NCBI GenBank assembly: GCA_002919305.1
Contig: PKFB01000060.1
Span: 124,001-188,000 of the forward strand
DNA: 64,000 nt
Source: Actinomycetales bacterium
GTDB taxonomy: Bacteria > Actinomycetota > Actinomycetes > Mycobacteriales > Micromonosporaceae
Reading direction: 5' to 3'
Part shown: one piece after another, positions 35,524-45,229 of the stretch
Layout: every line of letters begins with the position of its first letter
Position numbering within the stretch: the first letter of the stretch is position 1
Notes under the pieces: model-generated
Databases searched by the model: none
What the model was told of the DNA's origin: nothing
What the model saw: only the letters and a program-made list of their open reading frames with translations
Position numbers and translations under genes: made by a program

Positions 35524-38500
35524 TTAGGAGGACACGGCCGCGACCGGCTCTGGCACGGCGGACTTTGAGGCGTGGGCTTCGGGCGTACCGTGTGCCTCGG
35601 ACGTGCCGTGGGCTTCCCGGCCTTGCGGCCGGATCCAGTCGGGGAGTTGTTGGATGACCTGACTGGGCAGCTGGTCCGAGAATTTCTCCAATGTGGACGG
35701 TTTGACGGCGGCGAGGATAGTGGTGGCCGCCGCGGCGGTCAACGCGATCCCCCAGCCGAACGGGCCGAGAGGGCGGCATCCCAGTAGGCTGCTGAGCACC
35801 GGTGTCTGGACACCGGTGGCGAGGGCAGCCATCGACACGACGCAGGCGCCGACCACCCACGGATCGAACCGACCGGCCACCAGGGTCTGTCCCAACTGGG
35901 CGGAGACCATCGCGACCAGCGCCACGGTGGAGGCGCGGGTACGCGTACCGGTGTAGCGGGCGATCAGCCACGCCGCCCCTGCCGCCAGCGCGGTGGCGAC
36001 GGCACGTACCCGGATGTCCCGGCTGAGAGCAGAACCCAGGGAGATGTCGGGGCCCTCCTCTAGGAGGGTCTGGGGGTCGAGCCCGAGCGGCCGTCGGGCA
36101 GCCAAGGCGAGGGCGGGCAGCACGTCGGTCAACAGGTTGATCAGCAGAAGCTGGCGGGTGTTGAGGGCTGTGACGCCGAACAGGCCCGCGGCGATGGTGA
36201 ATCCGATCTCGCCGAGGTTGCCGCCGACCAGGACCGCCACCGCTTCCCGCACCGAGGCCCACAGCAGCCGGCCTTCCGCCACCGCGTCCACGATGGTTTC
36301 GATCCGGTCGTCGGTCACCACGATGTCGGCGGCTTCCCGGGCGGCGGGGGTAGCGCGGGTTCCCAGCGCGATCCCGACGTCGGCGCCGCGGATAGCGGGA
36401 GCGTCATTGGCGCCATCGCCAGTCACGGCGACGACGTGGCCCATATCCCGCAGCAGGCGGGTGATGCGGACCTTGTGGGTGGGGGTGACGCGCGCGAAGA
36501 CGGCCACCTCGTCCAACACCGCCTTCAACTCATCGTCGTCTAGCCGGTCGATTTCGGTGCCGCTTATCAAGCGCCCGGTCAGGCCCAGTTCGTCCGCCAC
36601 CGATTTGGCGGTGCTGGGATGATCCCCGGTGATCATGATGATGCGGACACCGGCGCGCCGTAGGGTGGCCACGGCCTGGGGTGCGGTGGAGCGGACCCGG
36701 TCGGCTAGGGCGATGAAACCCACGAAACGTAGCCGGGTGACCAGCTTCTCGCACAGGCCTTCGCCGTTGGTGATGTCGCTTTCGGCTACGGCGAGCACCC
36801 GGTGGCCGCGTGCGGCGAGTCGGTTCGCGGCGCGGGTCAACTCTCGGCGGTCGGCGTTGGTCAACGGGACGGTCTTGCCGTTCAGCAGTCGGCCGATGCA
36901 GCGGGATATCACCAGCTCAGGGGCGCCTTTGACGCTGAGCACGGAGACGGTGCCGGAGCCGGCGGTGGGGACGGTACCGAGGACCGCGTGGTAGCCCCGG
37001 CTGGGTTCGAAAGGCAGCTCCTCCACGCGGGTCCACCCGGGGCGCCCCTCCTCCACCGCGACGCCCACCTCCGCGGCGCCACTCACCACGGCCTGATCGG
37101 TCGGGTGGGGGAGACGGCGGCCTTTGGAGCGGCGACGTGGGCTAGCGCGCAACGCCGCAGCGAGGACCAGCCGAAGCGACGGCGGGAGTGAGTCCGGATC
37201 GGCGGAGTCGGTTCCGTCCGACACCAGCCGCAGCCGCAGGGCCCCCTCGGTGAGGGTGCCTGTCTTGTCGCAGCACAGCGTCTGCACCCGGCCGAGGGAC
37301 TCCAGCGCCGCTGGATTGCGGACCAGCACGCCCCGCTGGGACAGGCGGCGGGCGGCGGCCAACTGGGCCACGGTCGCCACCGATGGCAGCCCTTCGGGGA
37401 CTGAGGCGACGGCGAGGGAGATCGCGGGGGAGAGGGCTTGGCCGATGCTCTGGCCACGGACGAGGTTCGCCGCGAGCAGGACGCCGCCGGCGCCGAGCGA
37501 AAGCGGGACGCTGGATCGAGTCAGGTCGGTGAGCCGGGACGCCACGCCGAGCTTCTGGGTACGTGGGGCGTTGCGGGCGGCCCGGCGGGCCTCGGTGTTG
37601 GAGCCGGCGGCCACCACCGCCGCCAAGGCGTGGCCGGCGGCGACAGCGGTCCCGTCGTAGACCATCGAGGTGCGCTCCGCCAGTTCCCGGGCGGTGGACG
37701 GCGCCGCACTCTTGGGGACCGGTAGGGATTCGCCGGTGAGGCTCGCCTCATCCAGCTCCAAACCGTCGGCCTCGATCAGGCGACAGTCGGCCGGGACCGC
37801 GTCGCCGGCGCGCAGTTCGATGATGTCTCCAGGGACCAGTTCGTCGATGGGGACCTTGATACGTTCCCCGCCGCGTAGCAGACGAACGGGAACGGCGACA
37901 CGTTCGGTCAGGCGGCGGACCGCGCGGTCAGCGCCGAGGCGTTGAACCGCGCCGATGAGGGCGTTAACGCCGAGCACCCCACCGATCAGGATGGCATCCA
38001 CTGTGGAGCCAATCGCGGCGGACAGGCCCGCGCTGGCGCTCAATGCGGGGGTGAGCGGGTTGGCGATCTCCTCCACGACGGCCCGCCCCAGCCCGGGGTG
38101 GGGAGTGAGTTCGTGGAAGCGTTCGCGGCGACGTGCGGCCTCCTCCATCGGCAGCCCGCGAGGTGAGGAGCCCAGGTAGCGGAGTACGTCGGCTGCGGGC
38201 AGCGCATGCCAGGGGCGCTGGTCGACCGGCTGGGGCGGACGTAGCCGCAGCACCGGGTCGGCGTGGTAGATGCCGGCCATGATGCCGGCCAACGACGCCA
38301 CCTGGGAGGCCAGGGAAGCGTTGCGGCTTGCCCGTTGACCACTGACGAACCCGAGAACAGTGGTGGCGGCCGCGCCGTACCCGGCGATGAGGATCCCGGT
38401 GTCGGCGGCGCGGCGAGCCGCGGGCACCGCGGCCAGGATCCGGACGGTGGTGGCCAGTGATGGGCCACACACCAGATGGCCGACCCGATGGGGAACCGCC

Positions 38501-40092
38501 GCCGACGCGGTGGGGACACCGATGCCACAGTCAGCCGCCGCCAGCGCGCTGTTGCCGTGACGCGCCAGCAGGATCACCCCGTGCCCACTAGCCTGCAACC
38601 GGCGGATCTGACCGGCCAGCCGAGAACCACCGGGGATACTGCCGCCCACCGGCAACCGCCGATCCAGCCGGTTGGTCACACCCGCCACCAGGACCTGGCC
38701 AACGTCCCGTGCGGCCATGACGACGGCTTCGGCGCACGGCTCCAACTCCGGCGCCACCGTGATGGCCGCGACCGGCGTACCTGGGCCGTCGGCCTCCATC
38801 CGGCACAGCGCCAGGATCTTCCCGCCAGGCACTCGGCGATGCCGGGCGGAGTGGTACGCGGTGGGAGCGCCGTGGCCGCCGCGGCGGCTCCAAGGCCCCA
38901 GCCACCAGCCGTCTCGCTGCTGGATCCGGGTCGGGTCATCCGGATCCAGCAGGCTTAAGGCAACCGCGTGGATCAGGGTCGGGTCCAGCCGTGAGTCCGA
39001 CTCGCCTTCACGATCGGAGCCGTTGTTCTGGTGGGTGTTCTGGTTGTTGGCGCGATCGTGAGCAGACCGGTCATTGATCCGGGCGTTGCGGCGTTGAAGC
39101 ATGGCGAGGCCGTCGGCTAGGACCACGTCGTCGACCACCCACCGCCCGGTGGTGAGTAGACCGGCCTCGATGACCACCGTGTCCATGCGGTCCAGGCGGC
39201 GGAACACCCTTGGATCCAGCACAACGGTGCCTTCTTCAGCGATCGCCCGACCGACCCGGGCGGCGAACGACTCCTTGGTGAGCCGGGCTGGTTTGGCTGA
39301 CGCGGCGGCCAGCACCGCATTCGCCAGGGACGGGCCGCTGGTGACCAGCGCCGTGACTCCACCGATCAGGCCGGCCGCGGCAGCCTCGGAGGCGTACCGC
39401 TCTACCTTGCCGGGCGGCAGGGGCGCCGGTCGGGTGCCGGCGGCGTCAGGCTCCGACGCCTCGGGCGTACTCTCCTTAATCCGGCTCTCCTTGATCTGGC
39501 CGGCCCTGTCCTCATCGGCGGTGACGACGTGAAGATGCACCGGGGTGTCGAGGGGATCAGGGGCGTCGACATCGGCGTCGAACTCAGGGGGACCAGCGGC
39601 GTCATCGGTGAACAGGTCCCGGCGTCGGCTGTCCCAGACCCGTTGACGGGCTCGCGCCTCATTGACGCGCTGGAGCCGATGGATAGCGTCCACCAACGGC
39701 CCGGCGGGTGCGCCGGTGAACACGCTGAGCACCGTCTCGCCCGTGGTGAGCAGTATCTCGCCTCCTGGGGCCAGACGGACCCACTCACGGATCTGGGGCA
39801 GGTTCGCGGTCGTCCCCACGAGCACAGGGACGGTATCGGCCAGCCGAGACAGGCGTGACAGCCCTGACAGGCGGGTCAGTGACCCCACTGTCGCCAGGCC
39901 GACCCCCGCCAGGTGTATCCCCAGCGCCGCCACCTCATGGGCGACGGCGCTGCTGGGTGAATGGGGGACGGCGGATTCGGCCCGATGCTCCAGTTCGGAC
40001 AGCCTGTGGGAGAAGGCGGTGGCTACGGCGTTGGTGTGGAGGATCCGGCCGACCGTGTCGGTAACTTGATGGAACAGTCCCGAACCGATCAC
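35524..40092 (-). CDS. Very large cation-transporting P-type ATPase (CtpI-like)
   Basis: 1522 residues, about twice the usual length. The C-terminal 850 residues are a complete P-type ATPase: actuator LTGES, phosphorylation CCDKTGTLTEG, hinge TGDGANDAPAIRGADVG, and IMITGDHPSTAK, with several membrane helices (GALIGAVQRLG region, LFGVTALNTRQLLLINLL at the end). The N-terminal 600 residues are family-specific and contain a degenerate ATPase-like half (LVAGVTNRLDRRLPVGGSIP, VILLARHGNSALAAADCGIG). This layout matches the mycobacterial CtpI/giant ATPase group, ion unknown. Its start overlaps the upstream gene by 4 nt, so the two are coupled. C-terminal tail is Ala/Glu/His-rich with repeated EAHGT units. 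Confidence 0.9.
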   Translation of the reverse strand: MIGSGLFHQVTDTVGRILHTNAVATAFSHRLSELEHRAESAVPHSPSSAVAHEVAALGIHLAGVGLATVGSLTRLSGLSRLSRLADTVPVLVGTTANLPQIREWVRLAPGGEILLTTGETVLSVFTGAPAGPLVDAIHRLQRVNEARARQRVWDSRRRDLFTDDAAGPPEFDADVDAPDPLDTPVHLHVVTADEDRAGQIKESRIKESTPEASEPDAAGTRPAPLPPGKVERYASEAAAAGLIGGVTALVTSGPSLANAVLAAASAKPARLTKESFAARVGRAIAEEGTVVLDPRVFRRLDRMDTVVIEAGLLTTGRWVVDDVVLADGLAMLQRRNARINDRSAHDRANNQNTHQNNGSDREGESDSRLDPTLIHAVALSLLDPDDPTRIQQRDGWWLGPWSRRGGHGAPTAYHSARHRRVPGGKILALCRMEADGPGTPVAAITVAPELEPCAEAVVMAARDVGQVLVAGVTNRLDRRLPVGGSIPGGSRLAGQIRRLQASGHGVILLARHGNSALAAADCGIGVPTASAAVPHRVGHLVCGPSLATTVRILAAVPAARRAADTGILIAGYGAAATTVLGFVSGQRASRNASLASQVASLAGIMAGIYHADPVLRLRPPQPVDQRPWHALPAADVLRYLGSSPRGLPMEEAARRRERFHELTPHPGLGRAVVEEIANPLTPALSASAGLSAAIGSTVDAILIGGVLGVNALIGAVQRLGADRAVRRLTERVAVPVRLLRGGERIKVPIDELVPGDIIELRAGDAVPADCRLIEADGLELDEASLTGESLPVPKSAAPSTARELAERTSMVYDGTAVAAGHALAAVVAAGSNTEARRAARNAPRTQKLGVASRLTDLTRSSVPLSLGAGGVLLAANLVRGQSIGQALSPAISLAVASVPEGLPSVATVAQLAAARRLSQRGVLVRNPAALESLGRVQTLCCDKTGTLTEGALRLRLVSDGTDSADPDSLPPSLRLVLAAALRASPRRRSKGRRLPHPTDQAVVSGAAEVGVAVEEGRPGWTRVEELPFEPSRGYHAVLGTVPTAGSGTVSVLSVKGAPELVISRCIGRLLNGKTVPLTNADRRELTRAANRLAARGHRVLAVAESDITNGEGLCEKLVTRLRFVGFIALADRVRSTAPQAVATLRRAGVRIIMITGDHPSTAKSVADELGLTGRLISGTEIDRLDDDELKAVLDEVAVFARVTPTHKVRITRLLRDMGHVVAVTGDGANDAPAIRGADVGIALGTRATPAAREAADIVVTDDRIETIVDAVAEGRLLWASVREAVAVLVGGNLGEIGFTIAAGLFGVTALNTRQLLLINLLTDVLPALALAARRPLGLDPQTLLEEGPDISLGSALSRDIRVRAVATALAAGAAWLIARYTGTRTRASTVALVAMVSAQLGQTLVAGRFDPWVVGACVVSMAALATGVQTPVLSSLLGCRPLGPFGWGIALTAAAATTILAAVKPSTLEKFSDQLPSQVIQQLPDWIRPQGREAHGTSEAHGTPEAHASKSAVPEPVAAVSS

Positions 40093-40649
40093 GCCGTTCC
40101 TCCACGGATCGTGGCTTTCTTGGCTGTGGTTTTCCGGGCCGTAGCTTTCTTGGCCGCCTTCTTCGTCGCTGGTGACGTTGTGGTTGTCGCCGCGCGTCCA
40201 CGGGCCGGCCGCCGGCTGCTCGTTGTGGTGGAGCGCCGCCTGTTGGTTGAGGTGGTGTCCTGAGCAGCGGTCGGGGTGGCGGTGCCGGATTCACGCTCCG
40301 CGGTGGTGGTGGAACGGGCGCCGTTACCGGTGTCGGCGGCGGGTTGACCGCCTGACTTCAGAGTGCGGCGGGTCAGCTCCGCGCCGGCGGCTACCGCGAT
40401 CGCGACTGGCCATTCGAGGATGCTCAAAGCCGCCGCTGTCCCCAGGCCGGCGTACAAGACGGCCTGCTTGCGGGGGATTCGACCGACCCGGTCGCGGGCC
40501 GCCCCCAACGTCCCGCCGATCACGTCCCGGGCCACTCCGACGGAGCCGCCGACGACATGTCGAGCGGTCCCGAATACGCCGCTCGCCATGCCGGTTATCC
40601 CGGTCCTGCCCGTGGTTCCGGCCGTCGTGTCGGTTGTCGTCTCGACCAT
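40089..40649 (-). CDS. Membrane-associated protein with histone H1-like Lys/Ala tail
   Basis: 186 residues from the ATG at 40649 (GAAGGAAG with 5-nt spacing). Residues 1-60 contain Gly/Val-rich amphipathic repeats (SGVFGTARHVVGGSVGVARD, VIGGTLGAARDRVGR), then a hydrophobic stretch (AVLYAGLGTAAALSILEWPV), a Thr/Ser/Arg-rich linker, and a C-terminus of KKAAKKATARKTTAKKATIR type, like histone H1 or HupB tails. Such tails bind DNA or nucleic acids. It is translationally coupled to the giant P-type ATPase (4-nt overlap), so it is likely its partner. In mycobacteria the CtpI region has similar small proteins, but function is not known. Confidence 0.8.
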   Translation of the reverse strand: MVETTTDTTAGTTGRTGITGMASGVFGTARHVVGGSVGVARDVIGGTLGAARDRVGRIPRKQAVLYAGLGTAAALSILEWPVAIAVAAGAELTRRTLKSGGQPAADTGNGARSTTTAERESGTATPTAAQDTTSTNRRRSTTTSSRRPARGRAATTTTSPATKKAAKKATARKTTAKKATIRGGTA

Positions 40650-40723
40650 GGTGCTTCCTTCCTTTCGTCGTCGGTCACCGCAGGGCCATCGGAGGGCCGG
40701 AACACCAGACCGGCGGGTGCCGC

Positions 40724-40957
40724 TCAGACTGTGGTCACCACCCAGCGGCCACCGGAGGAGATAGGGACGGCCGGGACCAGCCGTACCGGGCCACCAACGA
40801 CGACAGAGAGCCGTTCGGCGGCGTCGTCGAGGGTGGCGGCGGTGGTGATCAGTTCGTCGCCGCATCTGACGACCAGCCCGCGGTAGTCGCCATAGCCCAG
40901 GCTCTGCGCGTTCTCGTCGTTGATTTCAAGAACGTTGTACGCGTCGGAGATGGTCAT
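40724..40957 (-). CDS. Small soluble protein, 77 residues
   Basis: ATG at 40957 with AGGAGG at 4-nt spacing. Sequence begins MTISDAYNVLEINDENAQSL and ends PISSGGRWVVTTV; acidic N-terminal half, valine-rich C-terminal half (LSVVVGGPVRLVPAVPI), no cysteine cluster or membrane helix. It lies 74 nt upstream of the H1-tailed protein gene and likely starts the same operon with the giant ATPase. No known family is recognised. Confidence 0.75.
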   Translation of the reverse strand: MTISDAYNVLEINDENAQSLGYGDYRGLVVRCGDELITTAATLDDAAERLSVVVGGPVRLVPAVPISSGGRWVVTTV

Positions 40958-41078
40958 AGCGCCTCCTGTTACCCGTATTACGGGGGTTTTACCCATCGGC
41001 GCGATCATGAAGCCTGAATACGCGGCGAAGGTGCGTCGAACGTCGCTGCGGGGGCAGGAGCGGGATAGGGTCGTGACC

Positions 41079-42155
41079 ATGCCTGGTCTCGCGGAGGCGA
41101 TGGCGCGACAGGCACGGGCCTGTGCCCAACTGGGGTCACCGTTGTACGCGGCGATCCTCATCCGGGTCGCTGAGGACATTCAGGCGGGTGGCCCCTGCGC
41201 CGAGGTGCTCTCCGGTTATGAGGACTCGTCCCTGGACGACCTCATCGCGCTGCGATTACTCGGTGGGGTTCACGCTTTGGTGCTGGCCGGCCGTGCCCCC
41301 GGCCTGGCCGCCTACTACCCCAGTGTCGGTGGGCGGTTCGATCCCGAGCAGCCGGACGCGTGCTGGCCCACCTTCCGGGCCACGGTGGCGGCGCAGGCCG
41401 CCTGGATCCGGGACTGGCTGACCCGGCCACCCCAGACCAACGAGGTGGGACGGGCCAATCTGCTCATCGCAGGCCTGTTACGGGCGCTGTCTGAGAACCC
41501 GTTACCGGTTCGGCTTTTGGAGTTAGGGGCGAGCGCCGGCCTCAATCTGCGGGCCGACTACTTCCGCTATAGCGGTGGGGCGTTCACCTGGGGGCCGGTC
41601 GACTCCCCTGTCGTGTTGGCCGACGCGTGGGCGGGGGAGGCGCCGGACTGGCTGGTCACCGCCGCGGCGCAGCACCCGACGGTGACCGTTGTCGACCGAT
41701 ACGGTTGCGACCTCACGCCGATCGATCCCCTGTCGTACGCCGGTTCTCTGGCGCTACGCGCGTACATCTGGCCGGATCAGACCGCCCGAATGGCGCGGCT
41801 GCAGGGTGCTTTGCGTATCGCCGCCCGGGTGCCGGTGCGGCTGCTGCCCGTCGGTGCCGCCGATTTCCTGGCGCGTGTCGACGTGGAGCCGGGCACGCTC
41901 ACGGTGGTGTGGCATTCGGTTATGCGGCAGTATGTGCCCGAGGCGCAGTGGCGACGCGTCGAGGCGGAGCTGGATCGGCTCGCCGCCGCCAGCACATCCG
42001 ATGCCGGGTTCGCCCACATCTGTTTTGAGCCGGACCAGGCCGGTCAGTACCAGCTGGCACTGCGGCTCGGGTCAGCGCCCCACCAGGTACTGGCGCAGGC
42101 GCCGGCGCATGGTCTGCCCGCTATGGAGTGCCTCTCGTCCGCCTGCCGTGATTGA
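41079..42155 (+). CDS. DUF2332 protein
   Basis: 358 residues from ATG 41079, chosen because the family N-terminus (AEAMARQARACAQLGSPLYA) begins here. Further conserved blocks: GGVHALVLAGRAPGLAAYYP, LLELGASAGLNLRADYFRY, and a C-terminal Asp/His region. DUF2332 proteins have a methyltransferase-like core (LELGASAGLNL resembles a SAM-binding glycine motif) but no assigned substrate. Divergent from the 77-residue gene. No Shine-Dalgarno close to this start; a GTG at 41073 is an alternative. Confidence 0.85.
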   Translation: MPGLAEAMARQARACAQLGSPLYAAILIRVAEDIQAGGPCAEVLSGYEDSSLDDLIALRLLGGVHALVLAGRAPGLAAYYPSVGGRFDPEQPDACWPTFRATVAAQAAWIRDWLTRPPQTNEVGRANLLIAGLLRALSENPLPVRLLELGASAGLNLRADYFRYSGGAFTWGPVDSPVVLADAWAGEAPDWLVTAAAQHPTVTVVDRYGCDLTPIDPLSYAGSLALRAYIWPDQTARMARLQGALRIAARVPVRLLPVGAADFLARVDVEPGTLTVVWHSVMRQYVPEAQWRRVEAELDRLAAASTSDAGFAHICFEPDQAGQYQLALRLGSAPHQVLAQAPAHGLPAMECLSSACRD

Positions 42156-42211
42156 CGGGACTATCGCCCCGAATGTGCTCATAATGCCGAATAGTTCCCT
42201 GGATCGCGCGG

Positions 42212-42237
42212 ACAGGGGCCCTGAAGCGGGCCCCTGT
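42212..42237. terminator. Hairpin between convergent DUF2332 and ltrA
   Basis: ACAGGGGCCC-TGAAGC-GGGCCCCTGT, perfect 10-bp stem, 57 nt after the DUF2332 stop. Confidence 0.75.
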
Positions 42238-42300
42238 GTCAACGCGAATCCGACGTTGTCATGTCCGACGCTGTCGCGCGTTCGATGACGGGTTTACGGG

Positions 42301-43521
42301 TCAGGAGGAACGACTCGCTGAGGGCGTTGAAGAAGCCGACGAAGTCGACGTCGTCAGCGGGGACGCCAGGATCTGCGTGTCAGTTTCAAGCACGAGCATC
42401 GCGATGATCAGGGCGGGCAGCGCCACCAATTGAGCCAGCGCGGAGACCTCCATCCCCAGCGGAATCGTCCCGAACGCCAGGACAGCCGTGATAAGTCGGT
42501 AGGCGAAAGGCCGGATTCGCAGCGCAACCCGGAAGGCAGCCGCCCCGATCAAGAACAGCGCCACACCGCCCGCGAGGGCCAGCGCAGGGGCCAGGTGCAG
42601 ATGTTCGGTGAGATGCCCGATCGTCTCATGCATTCCGGCGGCGACCGTCACGATTCCCAGCAGCATCGGCACGAAGGCGTAGAAGTACGCACTCAGCGCG
42701 TGCTTCAGCCGGTGTGCGACGGGCTGATCGGTCAAGATGCGTTCGGCCAGTGCCGCGTCCTCCACGAAATAGCACCACCAGAACGCGGCGGCCAAGGCGA
42801 TACCGAGCACCACCGCGACGATCGTGGCGATGTCGATCGGATAGTTCTGGATCCCCAATCCCAGGGCGACGATTGACTCACCGATAACGATGATCAGCAG
42901 CAGGCCGTGCCGTTCCACAAAGTGGCCAGTGTTGATTCTGATCGCCTTGGACTCTTCAGCGGTCCAGTTGAAGTACGGCGTGATGAAGAAGGTGAGGACG
43001 GGCAGGGCCCACAGGATGTAGGCGACTGTGCCATCAAACAGTCCAGCCGCGGTGATGCATAACGCGGACGCGACATTGGGCGGCACGAACCGCAGCAGCA
43101 CCGGCCAGCCGTAGGTTTGGGCGTAGAGCGCGGCATGGACGAGCACCACCGCCAGGTATCCCAGTCCGAACGCGACCCCGCTCTCTCCGAAGGTGTCCGG
43201 CACCGCGACGGCGCAGATCAGGAACCCCGCCATCCCGAAGATCATCAAATACCGGCGGAGATTCTGATCCGGCGGCACCTGGTTGGTCAGGTACGCGTAG
43301 GCGCCGTACATCCAGAACAGCGCGATGAAGACCAGCGCGGTCTGGAGGGTGCCTTCGATGGTGAGGTGATGACCCATCATCGAACTCACCCGCATCAGGG
43401 TGAGCACGAAAACGACGTCAAAGAAGATCTCGAGCGTCGAGACCCTCAGGTCTTCCTCGGAAGGATTGTGAACTCCGCGCCGTGAGGATTCCCGACCGTC
43501 GGCGTGGACTTCCATGGTCAC
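42301..43521 (-). CDS. Low-temperature-requirement A family membrane protein
   Basis: 406 residues from a GTG at 43521 with AGGAG 8 nt upstream. About 11-12 hydrophobic helices. The LtrA signature is at the N-terminus: VSTLEIFFDVVFVLTLMRVS, followed by ALVFIALFWMYGAYAYLTNQ, and mid-protein ERHGLLLIIVIGESIVALGL and AAFWWCYF, all typical of the family first seen in Listeria as needed for growth in the cold. Biochemical function is unknown; a membrane transporter or scramblase-like role is possible. It is 157 nt after the dnaK-like gene on the same strand, with a hairpin between them. Confidence 0.9.
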   Translation of the reverse strand: MTMEVHADGRESSRRGVHNPSEEDLRVSTLEIFFDVVFVLTLMRVSSMMGHHLTIEGTLQTALVFIALFWMYGAYAYLTNQVPPDQNLRRYLMIFGMAGFLICAVAVPDTFGESGVAFGLGYLAVVLVHAALYAQTYGWPVLLRFVPPNVASALCITAAGLFDGTVAYILWALPVLTFFITPYFNWTAEESKAIRINTGHFVERHGLLLIIVIGESIVALGLGIQNYPIDIATIVAVVLGIALAAAFWWCYFVEDAALAERILTDQPVAHRLKHALSAYFYAFVPMLLGIVTVAAGMHETIGHLTEHLHLAPALALAGGVALFLIGAAAFRVALRIRPFAYRLITAVLAFGTIPLGMEVSALAQLVALPALIIAMLVLETDTQILASPLTTSTSSASSTPSASRSS

Positions 43522-43601
43522 GCGGCATTCTCCTGGTAGATGGTGATGCCGTCTTCAGGTGAGCCGCTCCGCTCGGACCATGGAAGGTGACGGCGGCCCA
43601 A

Positions 43602-43649
43602 CCCCGGCATCGTGTCAGCTTTTTCTTGGCATGCTGACACATCCCGGGG
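43602..43649 (-). terminator. Long inverted repeat after the dnaK-like gene
   Basis: CCCCGG and GTGTCAGC (43602-43619) pair with GCTGACAC and CCGGGG (43633-43649), with short unpaired CATC/ATC between the two stem parts. It follows the dnaK-like stop by about 30 nt. Confidence 0.6.
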
Positions 43650-43678
43650 TGGAGACGAGATCCCGCACCGAATTTTGG

Positions 43679-45229
43679 TTAAGCAATGCGCATGTTGGCC
43701 ACGTAGTCGCGTGCGGCCTCCACCTCTTCAGCGGACAGCGCACCGGTCTGAAGGGGAATGCCTTCAATCTCCAAGGCACCCGCCGTGGAGACCTGGAAGG
43801 TCACATCCACCGCGGTACCGGCTGGGCTGTCGGGCGGAAGCGGCAGGGTCGCCGCGGCCACCAGGCGGTGGTCGGCCGGGTCATCCGACTCCCCGACCTG
43901 CTCCATGATCTGAATCCCGATCTCTTTCTGGGAGTCGTACGAGCTGTAGAAGGTCCGCGTCGCCGACGCCGGGAGCAGATCGTCGCTTTTGATAAGGGGC
44001 ATGACGTGGTAGCGGTTCGCGACGGCATCATGGCACAGCACACCGAAGCCGCGCCCCGCCACCCGGTGGATGGAGCGGTTGGCGATGTACAGCTCCTGCT
44101 CGGGAGACAGGCCGCAGAACCGGGCCAGGCTCTGCGCCTCGGCTGGCTGCCCCAGGCTGACCAGCCGTCGGTAGGTCTCCTCCAGCGCGTGTAACGCCGC
44201 GCCTTTAGCCACCGCCAGATCCGGGTCGTGCAGGATTGGCTCCTGGCCTAACACCTCGGTTAATCGAGCGGCCACCGCCGGCATCCGTGACGAACCACCC
44301 ACCAGCAGTATCTGGTCGATGTGATCGACATCACGTTCCCGCGCTTCGGCCAGCACGGCCATGGTGATCTCGATGGTGGTGTCCAGCAGGTCGCGCGTGA
44401 TCTCTTCGAACTTCGCGCGGGTGATCGTCACCGCGCTGACCTCACCGGCGTGCACCAGCCGCAGGGTGTACTCCTCCGCCTCCGACAGGTGACGCTTGGC
44501 CTCCTCCACGCGGGAGCGGATGTCCTGCACGGTGGTGGGGTCGGAGAAGGGGTGAGGAACGCCGGGGTGCTCCTCCATGAAACGGTCCACCACGTATTCG
44601 GCCAGCCGCTCGTCCCATTCGACGCCACCCAGCGCGGGATGACCTTTGGTGGAGATCTCGTGGATGTCGCCGTCTTCGGCGATGCGCAGCACAGTGGTGT
44701 CGAAGGTGCCACCACCTAAGTCGTAGACCAAGATCGCGCGCTCGGAGGAGGCATTCAGCGCACCGTAGCTGAGCGCCGCGGCGATCGGCTCGGAGAGCAC
44801 ATCGATCACATTGAGGCCGGCGATCTGTCCGGCCTGCATGGTGGCCAGTCGCTCGGGCGTACCAAAGTACGCCGGAACGGTGATCACAGCGTCCGTTGGG
44901 GTCTCACCGGTTAAGGCCTCTACGTCGGCCATGAGGCGACGCAGAATCAGCGCGGAGATCTCCTCCGGGGTGAAGCGTCGGCCATGCATGACCAGCGTCT
45001 CGTGCTTCCCCATCGCTCGTTTGATCAGATCGACCACGAGCTCGGGTTCCACAACGGCGGTCTGGGCGGCGGCGGTCCCCACGATGACCTTGTCCGCGGC
45101 CTCGAAATACACCGCTGAGGGCGTAGCGTGATCACCTTCGGTGTTGGGCACTACGCTCGGGCGCCCGGTGGCGTCGACGTAGGCGATGGAGGAGTACGTC
45201 GTACCGAGGTCTATCCCGTAGACGGCCAC
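43679..45229 (-). CDS. DnaK/Hsp70-like protein
   Basis: 516 residues. Actin-fold ATPase motifs: phosphate-1 YGIDLGTTYSSIAYVD, phosphate-2 ILVYDLGGGTFDTTVLRI, adenosine motif ILLVGGSSRMPAVAARL, and ISALILRRLMADVEALTGE. A short beta-sandwich-like region follows, but the alpha-helical lid of full DnaK (about 620 residues) is missing. It ends in a helical segment (AEEVEAARDYVANMRIA). No grpE, dnaJ or hspR gene lies nearby, so it is a secondary Hsp70, common in actinobacteria. ATP-driven binding to unfolded or partner proteins is expected; its client is not known. Confidence 0.9.
   Translation of the reverse strand: MAVYGIDLGTTYSSIAYVDATGRPSVVPNTEGDHATPSAVYFEAADKVIVGTAAAQTAVVEPELVVDLIKRAMGKHETLVMHGRRFTPEEISALILRRLMADVEALTGETPTDAVITVPAYFGTPERLATMQAGQIAGLNVIDVLSEPIAAALSYGALNASSERAILVYDLGGGTFDTTVLRIAEDGDIHEISTKGHPALGGVEWDERLAEYVVDRFMEEHPGVPHPFSDPTTVQDIRSRVEEAKRHLSEAEEYTLRLVHAGEVSAVTITRAKFEEITRDLLDTTIEITMAVLAEARERDVDHIDQILLVGGSSRMPAVAARLTEVLGQEPILHDPDLAVAKGAALHALEETYRRLVSLGQPAEAQSLARFCGLSPEQELYIANRSIHRVAGRGFGVLCHDAVANRYHVMPLIKSDDLLPASATRTFYSSYDSQKEIGIQIMEQVGESDDPADHRLVAAATLPLPPDSPAGTAVDVTFQVSTAGALEIEGIPLQTGALSAEEVEAARDYVANMRIA

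Noticed and set aside
35354-36262. 302-codon minus-strand frame at the end of the P-type ATPase
   Set aside because: Arg/Gly/Pro/His-rich alternative frame overlapping the real ATPase; no family pattern.
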